Source of the DNA: Thalassia testudinum
Taxonomy: Eukaryota; Streptophyta; Magnoliopsida; Alismatales; Hydrocharitaceae
Direction of reading: 5' to 3'
NCBI GenBank assembly: GCA_037157565.1
Contig: JAZHRO010000050.1
Coordinates: 41,336,501 to 41,400,500, forward strand
DNA: 64,000 bases
The translations under genes were made by a program, and so were the position numbers. The notes beneath the pieces are model-generated. The model searched no databases, was not told the DNA's origin, and saw only the letters and a list, made by a program, of their open reading frames with translations. Shown here in pieces: positions 12,058-21,677 of this stretch. How positions within the stretch are numbered: position 1 is the stretch's first letter; the number at the start of each line of letters is the position of its first letter.

Positions 12058-13695
12058 ATGGCTAACATTGGATCTGGACCTAATCAGGATCCAGAAGAGC
12101 TGGACCCACGAGCTTATCTGAGAGCTTGGGTCACTGAATCAGCTCAACCTTGGGATCAGAACCCAAGGTGGTGAAGATGACTTTTCACTTCGCTTGATCC
12201 TTCTCCTCGGGTTACCAAAATGGTTAACCCATATCCTAACCCTGGATATTGTGACCCATACCAGTCGGTCCCTCAAAGGATCGTATCTTATAACCCAGGA
12301 TATGGATTTCATACTCTTGCTTCTCACCCATGGAACATGGGTAGACCTGATTCACCCCCTGGAACCCCTGAAGAGCTACTGGTGCATATGCGGACACATT
12401 ATAGAATACAGAGAGCTATAGCGAGCGCTAAGGAAAAGGCCGCATCCTATCTACGCGAAATCCAGGCTATCATTGAGCCAAACCAAAGACAAAGTCGGAT
12501 TCTGCATCAACAAGCTGTGATGGAGCTCCTTCAGGAAACAGCAGAGATAACAAGGTGAATTGGACAAAATCGGGAAACTCAAGAACTGTTGCTTTTGAGA
12601 TATCAAGTGGAAAATAGCATTGAAGACCTCGAAGAATCTGAAACAACTATGCCGGAAGAACACACAGAAGATTCTCGGGAGTAGATGCCCAAAAACCACT
12701 CAAGGGAAAAAGAATCTATCATGGATATGAGATAGGAGCAGGAAGTATGCCTAATGGGTTCATCTAAAATTGAGGAGGAAAGGACTGATATCCCCAGGAC
12801 TGAGCCGCAATCAGATTATCCTGAATCCTGGGAGACACCTTTTGGGTTGGATAACCCAATTGAAATAAGGGAAGCGGATCCAATTGAGGATATGGATCCT
12901 AAGGCAGACATTACATGCGACACTACTGATCAATCTAGACCACTTCCCATTGTAGGTGAACCTGTACTAGAGCCAACATCTTTTGATCTGCACTCTTCTT
13001 CTTTCACCTACGTCCCTAATTCAGGTGCTAGAGATTTTGAGACGACACTTCCTATCCCTGATCCTGACATCCAAAAACCAGAAGTAGCTATGGATAACTC
13101 GAATAAAGAAATAAATATGCTACCTGCAGTAGGAATTGCTGAGGAGCCCAATGCATATGAGGGTGAAGCTTCAAGCAGAATGAGCTGGGGATGCACCTAT
13201 CATCCTAGTCAATCTAATAGATTGCTCGACCCTAAGCCTCAAGAGTCAGCCTTCGATGAATCAGAGATGGGTACTAATGAGGATGAAGTAATTTCTGATG
13301 AGGATTTCAATGACCACCCCACAGATCTTCTACTTTCACGGATACCCCCATATGACCCAGAGCCTAGAGAGGGCATGATCTTTGATGTCAATTATCATTA
13401 TGAGGATCCTTATGACTCAGATTCTGGTTCTGAGATACATGTTGATCTAATCCCTCAGCAACTTCCTGCTGAATTGTGGGACATGATAAATCAGCTGAAT
13501 CAACATCATGATCCCCCCTCTGATTATCCTCTATTTTCCACCACCACTCCACACTTTCTTATAGCTAGGCTTTTTGGAGTAGGGGTGCATAATCAGCAGG
13601 TCCGCATCTCTGGACCACTGATTCTGGGAGCAAACGAGCATATCTTTCTCTTAATCTTAGCTGGCTCCTATGCTAGAAATGACACATCTGATTGA
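12058..13695 (+). pseudogene. Single ORF of element B2, function unknown, broken by five nonsense codons
   Basis: One reading frame (546 codons including the stop) runs from the ATG at 12058 to the TGA at 13693-13695 without any frameshift. It is interrupted by TGA at 12172, TGA at 12178, TGA at 12556, TAG at 12682 and TAG at 12730. Each could come from CGA or CAG by a C-to-T change. The intact last segment (12754-13695) gives 313 residues. The first part (12220-12690) has a helical, probably coiled-coil stretch (AKEKAASYLREIQAIIE). The rest is acidic and proline-rich, with no zinc knuckle, protease, polymerase or integrase motif. I do not recognise it. Its position, ending just before the post-pol motif at 13702, is where gag-pol ends in A2. 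Confidence 0.7.
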
Positions 13696-14059
13696 GTTTT
13701 CGCCCAGCTGGAGGCGTTAAACTCAGCACGTATAAATACCATTTCACCATCATCTATACATAACCATTTTTATACATAGCATATTTTTGTTTTAGCATAT
13801 TTCCCTTTTCTATATTGCATGTTAAATAGGTTGGCTGGTGCTGAATATAATTTCAAGAGCAATTACAGGTGATTTCTACCCATTCTCTCCCTGCAGCATT
13901 TATTTTCTTTTACATTCATGCATGAGGACATGCAAGAACTTAGGCATGGGGGGTAGATACAGAAAAATTGAAAATATTTTATGCCAACACTTAGGAAAAC
14001 CTCGGAGCTGCATGCAAAACATACTTTAGGACCTTAAATAAAAGAACAACCGACTCCAC

Positions 14060-14079
14060 CTCCAATGCTCTCATTGGAG
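14060..14079 (+). ncRNA. Conserved hairpin in the B2 transcript (cis RNA element)
   Basis: CTCCAATG-CTCT-CATTGGAG forms a perfect 8-bp stem with a 4-base loop. The flanks (GAACAACCGACTCCAC before, TAGAAATCGTTCGCAACAA after) are nearly identical to those in A2. There a different stem sequence, also 8 bp with a 4-base loop, occupies the same place (27523-27542). That pattern suggests a conserved RNA fold, perhaps for dimerisation, packaging or translation; the role is inference. Confidence 0.6.
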
Positions 14080-15645
14080 CTAGAAATCGTTCGCAACAAC
14101 CAATTACGACTCACCCGCTCACCTTTTGTTCTAAATTTAGGGTCAAGCTGATTGTAACCCGATACGGGAAATTCACGAAGTACAAATTATGCGAGGTTAC
14201 ATGTTTATAGCATATATAGATATTGCATTCATGAATAAGATTATTTTATTAACAGAATGCATTAGGGATTTTATCCTTTAGTTGATTCCTATAATCTGGA
14301 ATCCAGTACAACTTTTCACACACGTAGAATTTGCAATGGATTCATGGTGAAGGCTGATAAATGTCTTCAGTTTGTCGAGAAGAAGCAATGCTTCTTTTCC
14401 TGAACCCTTGAACAGTGTTTTGGGAGTCAGGCTGATTTTCTTCCAAAAATCCACCAAATGGTGTGAGATGAGAGTAGAGTGTATTGGTGCTCTAAGATTA
14501 GTGCAAGGAATCTGGAATCCTAGATAATTAGGTAATGATACTCTGAGTTTAGACAGTTGTCGCTCTTGGTTCCCGCGTATACATTTTTGTGCGAAATTTT
14601 GAGAGCTACCAAATAAGGCAAATACGCGGAAAGCGAGTTTTCATAAAACCAGGGCTAAGGTGGATGGTTATGACCATTCTTTACGGAATCCTCGGCTGAA
14701 TGAGGGTATTGATGTCAAGGTCAGAAATACACCATCCTATCCGTCTCTCCCGGTGCCATGAGTAGGCACTTCCACCAAATAAGCCACCCAATGTCTCTTG
14801 AGTACCACCAATCCCCAATAATGCCTCCTTAATAAAGTTCATGGATGTATGCCAGTTGTGCTATGCTGAAAAAAAAAATGATGAAACGGAAGAAAAATTG
14901 AAAAAAAGAAAAAGAAGAAAAAAAAAATTTTGACGAAGAAGAAAAAAAGTTTGTGAATATTTAGTTTTCATCGAGGCAATACCACCAAATAAAATTGAGC
15001 TCCACCAAATATGGCCTTAACCTATTTTTCTTGTGTTTCTGATCGCCTGAATACTGGCTGAGGAATCCCGACTTAGTGTTAGGGTTATGAGAACTCAATT
15101 AAAGTGTTAATGCCTAGTGAGACCACCAAATACAGATCCTATGTGTGAATCTGGTGAGGTTGTGAGCTCTAAGAAAAAGAAAGAAAAAGAGTAAGAGAGA
15201 ATGAATACAAAGGAATCAAAGAGAGCATAGTTTTTCTCGTCTTCCTCTAAGTTAAGTTACTTAGTAATTTGGGCATCTGGATTCTGTAGTACTAGTCTCT
15301 ATGTAGCACCAAGTGAGAATGAGCCACCAAATATATAATCCTTCCCCTCAAAGATTCTCTAGCTAAGCCCAAAGCCGGGGTGAAATTCATAGAATATATT
15401 GAATACCCCGAGGGAAGAAATCCGCCTATCCCGCTAGGATTTTTATTAGTGGTCAAGTACAGGCTTTAGAGGTGAATTAGTTTTTCACTTGAATCCATTG
15501 CAAAAGCTACATAGCTGAACTTTCACGATTGTCTGGATTTCTAGAGCATAGGATGAAAACAAAAAGGAGAAAAATATCTATGCAAACACTTGATAAAATA
15601 ACTAGTCCCTTAGGGACCCTTGCTGTAAATAATTTAGTCTTGCAT

Positions 15646-15680
15646 TTGCTAGGGACTAGCAAGATTTAGGCATGGGGGTA
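15646..15680 (+). other. Pre-tract inverted repeat and polypurine tract of element B2
   Basis: TTGCTA-GGGAC-TAGCAA (15646-15662) precedes the tract GGCATGGGGGTA, which ends directly at the 3' LTR. The tract primes plus-strand DNA synthesis. The inverted repeat is also found in A2 and D. Confidence 0.8.
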
Positions 15681-16797
15681 TGATTGCGCAGCAATCATAG
15701 GTCTTAATTGACCTAAATTAGGCTAGGACTTAGCATAAGTTAGGGTTATTCATGCATGCATACGCATTATCTGCATCTTGACTGCTTTTCTTTAGCTATG
15801 CATAAAATAATGTTATAATGTGCTGATTAAGTGCATTATGTCGATTGCAGGGAATAAGCTAATCAGGAGTTGCATTTGAAGCTGGATAAGGAATAACGGG
15901 AGTTGTAGCAGAGCTGGAGCAGAAGGCCTAGTTTAGATATAGGAATAATAATGTAAGGGGGTTAAAGGTTTTCTATTCTATTAAGTAGAAATAAAGCAGT
16001 AAAATGTGAAGAGCTTAGGTCCATCCTAGCCCTAGGATAGCCTAGAGACTTCCCCAAGCCTTAGCCACCCTTAGATTAGGTCACAACACCCTAGGAAGCC
16101 CTAAAACCCTAGTTCCAACCCTTCTTTGGACGTCCAGAGAAGTTTTAAGACATCCAGGACCCTTAGTCAACTCCCGCACACTTCAAACCCACTTCTGCAG
16201 TGTTATTGGACGTCCAGACACTTTGTCAGATGTCCAATTTCTGCAGAATACCCAAAACAGAACCCGAAATCCTTCCTGAATCTGGTTAGACGTCCAGACA
16301 ACAAGTCTGGACTTCTAATTTTTGAATATAAGACGTCTGATACTACTCTCCAATTCCTGTTTTGAGATTTAAGCCTTGATCTTGGATCTCTAGGTCCCTA
16401 AACCCAATTCCAACCTCATAGGAACCTAAATTAAGGTGCCATAACCCAAGTACACCACCTCTAGACCTCCATAAGGACTTAATTAGGTCCTCACTAAACC
16501 TAATTGACTTGGATCTTAGTCAATTCCATCAGCCTATTCAATTGGACTCATTGAGTCCAATTGAGCCCTGATCTCAGCATAACTATCCAATTGGACTCAG
16601 TGAGGGTCCAATTGACCTAGACCTGACTTAACTGAGTTGTTCTACTCTCAATTAAGTTTTCACACACCCAATTAAACTTGTATTAAGTTTAATTGCACTT
16701 TACCTTAGTGAATTAGGGTTTATAACCCTAATTTGAGACCTACCTTGACCTAAACCCACTAGAACCCAACCTAATCAACCTAGCCTCCTAAGTTTCG

Positions 16798-16829
<32 letters not shown>

Positions 16830-17773
16830 CATCCACACGAAAATATCTAGCCTAGAGTTCTCTAGAACTCTCTACCATGTGTGGTTGCCTTGGTTGCCAA
16901 AAATAGCAACCAAGAGCCATTCAATTTTTAGATCCACATTTGGTGGATCTAAAAACCACCATCCACCCTCTCTCTCTCACTCTCCCACGAGCTCCCACCA
17001 TCGGCCTTCTAGAGAATTCCATAATTCTGTAGAGAGCTTCCCTTAGGTCTATAAAAAGACCCCTTGGGTGGCCATTGGCACCTCCACTTAGCCACTCACT
17101 CCACCTCCACGAGCTCACTACCACCACCATGGAGGACACCATGCCGGGATGTTGGATCAACCCTACCTCTCTCCAAGGGTCGGCCTAAGCTACATTGGCC
17201 GCCGCTCATTCTCTTCTCAACCACTCCAAGGCCATCAGGGACCACCCCTGAATGCCCTCTATTCTTCTAGCTCTAGATCATGCTCTTCATAATTTTTATT
17301 GCTTTCATTTACAGCTTAGTAGAGTAGTTTCTCTTCTCCCCCAATGATGCATGCGAAATCCCCCCGTCGATTCTTGTATGCAATCATTTTCTGGTAGCTA
17401 GGTTTAATTTAAAGCATTCCTGTATAAGCTTTCCTCTAGATTTCCTGTACAAACAAGTCTCCCCCAATGAATGAATGAAAAATGCATATATATATATATA
17501 TCTCTTTATGTGTTTGAAATCACCATGAGTTGAATGATTATTTTATTTGCGTGATTTAAGTGCCTATTCTTTAACCGCCTATATATTGTGCACCAGAATA
17601 CTATGTAGAGCGGCTTTAAGATCGATTTCAAAAATAGAAACACGCCTCCCAGAGACGAACGACCGGGACTCCAGTCTCGTTATTTTACAAAACAATATTT
17701 TTGACGAATGTTTTTGCACGACTATACTGCGATTTTCGACGACTTTCAAATGCGTGAAAATGGCTTTCTGTCA
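15681..17773 (+). repeat. 3' LTR of element B2
   Basis: It runs from TGATTGCGCAGCAATCA to GGCTTTCTGTCA, followed by the duplication AGGTG (17774-17778). It carries GACGTC motifs (16127-16340), a pure (CA)n tract at 16800-16828 and a TATA box TATAAAAAG at 17050-17058. It is about 70 bp shorter than the 5' LTR. Confidence 0.92.
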
Positions 17774-17778
17774 AGGTG

Positions 17779-18099
17779 CTCGAAGAAGAATCTCTAGGCC
17801 GAGGTCTTCGCGATGGCGGTCGCTGTGAAGTGTGGGGCAGCCCGAGGTGGCCAGATGGAGAAACAATGGTTGTGGGTTTCGACGATGGCTACTGCTGCTA
17901 TTGGAGCTACTCTACGTGTGGGCTACAGCAGAGGGGCACGTGCAGTGGCTGCTGCTACTGTGCACACATGCAGAGGTGCATGAGTGCGGACAAAGGTGCA
18001 CTGAGGGGGCTGCTGGAGGTGGCTACGGTGGTCTGCTGAAGGTGACAAGGTGGGCAGTGCAGCTGTGCGTGTGCGTGGGAAGCTGTAGCGAGAGAGGTA
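17779..18099 (-). repeat. Element D 3' LTR, middle piece between B2 and A2
   Basis: This G-rich stretch connects with 8170-8174 on one side and 31583 on the other once B2 and A2 are removed. Bases 18095-18099 (AGGTA) are one copy of the A2 duplication. The overlapping frames here (17776-18119) have no recognisable product. Confidence 0.65.
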
Positions 18100-19037
18100 T
18101 GATGAGAGCCTCATCATGAGCCATAACTAGCTCATTTTGACCCAATAAAGAAGATAAAAGCTCCTACATAACCTGGAAGAAGGCCTAACTGAAGGAACAA
18201 GTGCTCTGAGAAGAAAACATGAAATAAAGGTTAAAACTGCAATTTTACCATTGTAGTACGTAAACGGGATTTCTCAGAGGCAAAACAGAGGTCAAATGGT
18301 ATAAATGAGATAAAAAGTGGGTTGACTCAATCAGAAATGGGTTCATGTGCAATCTAAGAACTAAATGACACTTGGTAACCCTAAAACAGACCCGCTTAAA
18401 TTAACAAGGTTCTGATCAGAAAAAAAAGCAAGTAAACCCTCTACAAATCATGGAAAAACATACTCTATGGTTTAGAACACTTAATTTGGCCTTTGGAACC
18501 TAGTTTGACCTAGATTAGGGTCCTAGCTCTTCAATTAACCTAATTTGCGTTTTTACGCAAAATGTCCAGTCAAACGAGGTCAAACCTAAAATCCAACTTC
18601 ACCATTGGATTCCTTAGGTCAAAATTAGGTTTGTACCAAAATTTGGACCTAAGGAGAGGTCATCTTGACCTACTTTGCAATTTAGTACACCCAAATCACA
18701 AATTGGTCCCTATCTTTTGAATACCGTTGCAGAGAACCCCCTAGGTTCTTCGCCTCCTTTGCAAACCGGTCCTACCGCCATTGCTAGGGCAGAACCGAGC
18801 TCCGGCGAGGTTCGGAGAAGGATTGCTCTCTAATCCCTCAGAGATTCCCTCCCAGAAATGGAAGGAGGATTCTCTGAGGAATTCCCTTCCTTATAAAGTC
18901 AATTACAATCGCTGGTGTGAACTCAATCTCTCGTGCGAACGCACGAGAGATTTGGGTATCCTAACTCCTTTCCATCTCCGGCAACCAACCTCAGGCAATT
19001 ACGTGCCCTTCACGCCCTGCACACCCAGTCCAGCGCC

Positions 19038-19045
19038 TATATAAG
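19038..19045 (+). promoter_or_regulatory. TATA box of the A2 5' LTR
   Basis: TATATAAG in the context GCGCCTATATAAGAACCC is a strong plant TATA match. The same box is in the 3' LTR at 29895-29902. Transcription should start near 19070. Confidence 0.65.
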
Positions 19046-19941
19046 AACCCACAACTCCGGCCGAAGAGGCGAAGCTTGATTTTGACGGAGATCCCTTCCA
19101 AATTCCTCCCTCTCCCATCTCCGGCCAAACGACCCACAAGCTCCAGCGACCTCCTTCCCTCCTTCTTGTCGCTTTGCTGCCATACCAGCAGCAGAGTCCT
19201 CTCCGCCGCTTCCTCCCGCATCGCGCTGTACCCCACGCGCGCGCTTCTGACCTCGTCTTCGTCGCCGCTTCCTCCCTCAGGGTCTTTCTTCCCCGACGAC
19301 GGTAGTTACGAGCCGTCCTCTCCGCCGCCTCCCTTCCCTCCAGACAACCCCATATACGTTCTCCACCCTCTCCTCTCTCTTTTCCCCCAACTATTTTACT
19401 TGATTACCCCTCGACAGTACCTAACCGCCTTCATCTTCCTCGCCTCCGACCGCACTCCGGCGAGCCGCCCACACCACTCCGCCACTCCACACGACTCGCC
19501 AACCACCTCGGGAGCTCCGCCTCACCACCAGGAACTCGCTCCACCCCACAACTGCCACTCCAGACCTCCATAACCACCCCCCGAACAACCCACCATCTCC
19601 GGCCACAGGTTGACCTAGGCGTGCACGCCTTGGCCGACCGACAACCTGTAGCATCACCCACCGCCTTCGCCGTGCTACGGCGAAGGTTTCCAGCTATTCT
19701 GATTGGGCCAATAGGCCATTCTGTGGAATCTCAGGTGAACGCCCCGGCCGCCATTAACAGCCGAAGCAGCAGGAAGCTTGGAGCAGCAGCAGGCGTCAGG
19801 CTTCCCAGGCGGCAGGTGCAGCAGACTCTCGCAAGTATCGCGAGGTGACTGAGTTCAGCGAGGAGCACCAGCAGGGCCTTCAGCGTGGGCAATTGCACAC
19901 GAGAGTCTGCGGGCGCGCGCAAAGGAAGGGCGGAACGTTTA

Positions 19942-19983
19942 GTCCCACATCGTGGAATCTCAAGGCACAGGTATGGTATAAAG
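19942..19983 (+). promoter_or_regulatory. snRNA-type promoter module (USE plus TATA) in the A2 5' LTR
   Basis: GTCCCACATCG (19942-19952) equals the upstream sequence element of plant U-snRNA genes. It is followed after 24 nt by TATAAAG (19977-19983). In plant snRNA genes about 24 bp between these boxes is typical of Pol III promoters and about 34 bp of Pol II. The same pair with the same spacing is in the 3' LTR (near 30800) and in A3 (44048-44088). What it transcribes is unknown; I recognise no U6, U3 or 7SL sequence downstream. Confidence 0.5.
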
Positions 19984-20720
19984 AGTTTTTGTGATATAGC
20001 TTTACTGCCTCGAAAGCACAGGGGTGAGGTCCCTCGTTGACCCCACACCCGCCTCGTCCGCGACCTGGCCACGCGGACTTGGCAGATCCGACCCGACCTA
20101 GACCTACGCACTCCTCGCGCATCACACCACCTTCAGGTGCGCCTGGTCCCAGGTACGATCTGACCCGATTAATGCCTGTGGCTCTGGGAGAGCAGCTCCG
20201 AGTGAATTGCTTGAGAGAGAGAGACGCGCGGGTAGAGGGAGAGGGGTTAGGTTTTGCTCCTGTGCAGGCAGGCTAATCGCAGGAGAAGGACTTGGCCGCT
20301 GCAGAAGAAGAAGAAAGAAGCCTTCGCAGGAGAAGGAAAGCAGAAAGATTAGAAGTCTTCGCAAAGAAGAAGAAGGACAAAGGAAGATTGCAAAGAGATC
20401 AGAAAGGCAAAGCAGAAGGAAAGATACAGAAGCAGAAAGGAGAAGAAGGAAGAAAGAAAGAAAGATCACATTTAAGACGTCTGATACATAAATCAGACGT
20501 CTAATTCTACTTTTTCTAAAAACTCTTTGAATCAATTATATTTGCATGTAACAGTTGTATTCTTGGGTTTTACAAAGTACTGAGATTGCTCCCTGTGTTC
20601 GACCTTGGATACTCCGATTTTCGAGTAATACAAATCTTTATTTGTTTTGAACGCTTTAGCGGCTATATTACAACGCGATATTATCTTTTAGCAAACCACA
20701 CAAAAGCGCGACGAACATTT

Positions 20721-20738
20721 TGGCGCCGTTGCCGGGGA
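20721..20738 (+). other. Primer-binding site of element A2
   Basis: TGGCGCCGTTGCCGGGGA lies three bases after the LTR end and is identical to the B2 site. Confidence 0.92.
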
Positions 20739-21677
20739 GCAACGGCCACTTTTAAAACTTTTGAGTACAACTTTTCTATCTAATATCCGACTTGACTTCT
20801 CTCTTTTGCTGTGTTCATTCAGGGAAAGCAAAACAAAAAGGAAAGAATAGCAACTGCACAACAGACTCTCCAAGGAACAGGTAATCTCCATAAGTCCTCT
20901 CTCTTAACCCTCTCACAATCTAAAAAAAGGAGGGAAATCAACTTAGGGCTACCTGTCTCATATTTAGTAACTCATCAAGTTGCCTGATTTTCATTTCAAC
21001 ATATTTTTATCTGTTCATCCAACTAAGGCAACTAGGGCTAAAACTTTCTTGATTGAGCCCTAGGTGCTAATTTCTACGGCAACTATATTGGACCCACTAG
21101 AGCCAAGTTAGGGATTGCAAAGCTAGGGTTTTTAGAGACACATCTTCTCTAAAACAAAGAAACAAACTTTCCAAAAAGAGGTGTGCCTAAACCGTGTTTG
21201 AAAAGATTTATACAAGAGGAACCCTAAGCAAATCAGGCTGATAATCCATTTGAACCATAAAAGGAAGGACCTAAAAGCTCTCAAAGGAACAAGAGGTGAA
21301 GTTGATCCCTCGGGTCAACCAACCTTAATATTAGGTCACTTTTGCACTCAAAATACTTAAAAGTTCAGGTGGAACATTAAGCACCTTGATCTTAAAATAA
21401 AAAAAAGTAGACTTAAGAGGTCAAGATCCCCATTCTGGTTTACCTGGAACCGCAGTGACAAGAGAGGTCGGGTGGGGGAAACCCTGTAACCCGTGGGGAC
21501 GCTGTACCGTGTAGGGGTCTTTGCGGGACTCTCCCTCTCTGGCTGCCCAGGTATTTCTCAGGTGGACGATCTTCTGATCCAAGGGTCCATCTGCCCCGAA
21601 CCTCTATAGTCACCCAACAATTCTTGGGTGTCTTGATTGGGTCCAGCACCTTCTAATCTCATCACATCTTTCAGTGC
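20739..21677 (+). other. Leader of element A2, no gene seen
   Basis: About 940 bp lie between primer site and gag ATG. There is no long frame. The last 250 bp (21430-21650) are G/C-richer and may hold packaging or ribosome-entry structure, but nothing specific is recognised. Confidence 0.5.

Larger units (their letters stand above)
13696..15680 (+). other. 3' untranslated region of element B2
   Basis: It holds in order: a post-coding motif GGAGGCGTTAAACTCAGC (13710-13727), an internal polypurine-tract-like block (13924-13955), a perfect hairpin (14060-14079) followed by the block AGAAATCGTTCGCAACAA shared with A2, five copies of CCACCAAATA between 14772 and 15333, and the final tract. Purine-rich stretches at 14870-14950 and 15170-15200 are low complexity. 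No gene is supported. Confidence 0.7.
8175..17773 (+). mobile_element. Element B2: complete non-autonomous LTR retrotransposon without pol
   Basis: Two family B LTRs (2165 and 2093 bp) flank a 5.3-kb interior; the 5-bp duplication AGGTG lies at both ends. The interior has a primer-binding site, a long leader, one 546-codon ORF broken by five nonsense codons and a 2-kb 3' region with two polypurine-tract motifs. There is no protease, reverse transcriptase, RNase H or integrase in any frame. It therefore fits the large-retrotransposon-derivative class that relies on proteins made by other elements. Shared cis motifs (primer site, hairpin at 14060, tract motifs, LTR palindrome) point to an A-like Athila element as the helper. 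Confidence 0.9.
18100..20717 (+). repeat. 5' LTR of element A2
   Basis: It runs from TGATGAGAGCCTCATCA to GCGACGAACA. It contains two promoter-like regions (19038 and 19942), a GC- and pyrimidine-rich section (19060-19620), a purine-rich section (20280-20460), two GACGTC palindromes (about 20476-20505) and the CTCCCTGTGTTCGACC block near the end. Confidence 0.95.

Noticed and set aside
19076..19573. 165-codon frame about 30 bp after the TATA box, open in both A2 LTRs (also 29933-30430)
   Set aside because: The two LTRs are recent copies of each other, so both being open is not independent evidence. A3 and A1 do not keep the frame, and the product is low-complexity Ser/Pro-rich.
19984..20130. 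Captured U6, U3 or 7SL RNA gene behind the USE/TATA pair
   Set aside because: The downstream sequence shows none of the conserved parts of these RNAs that I know; only the promoter layout is supported.
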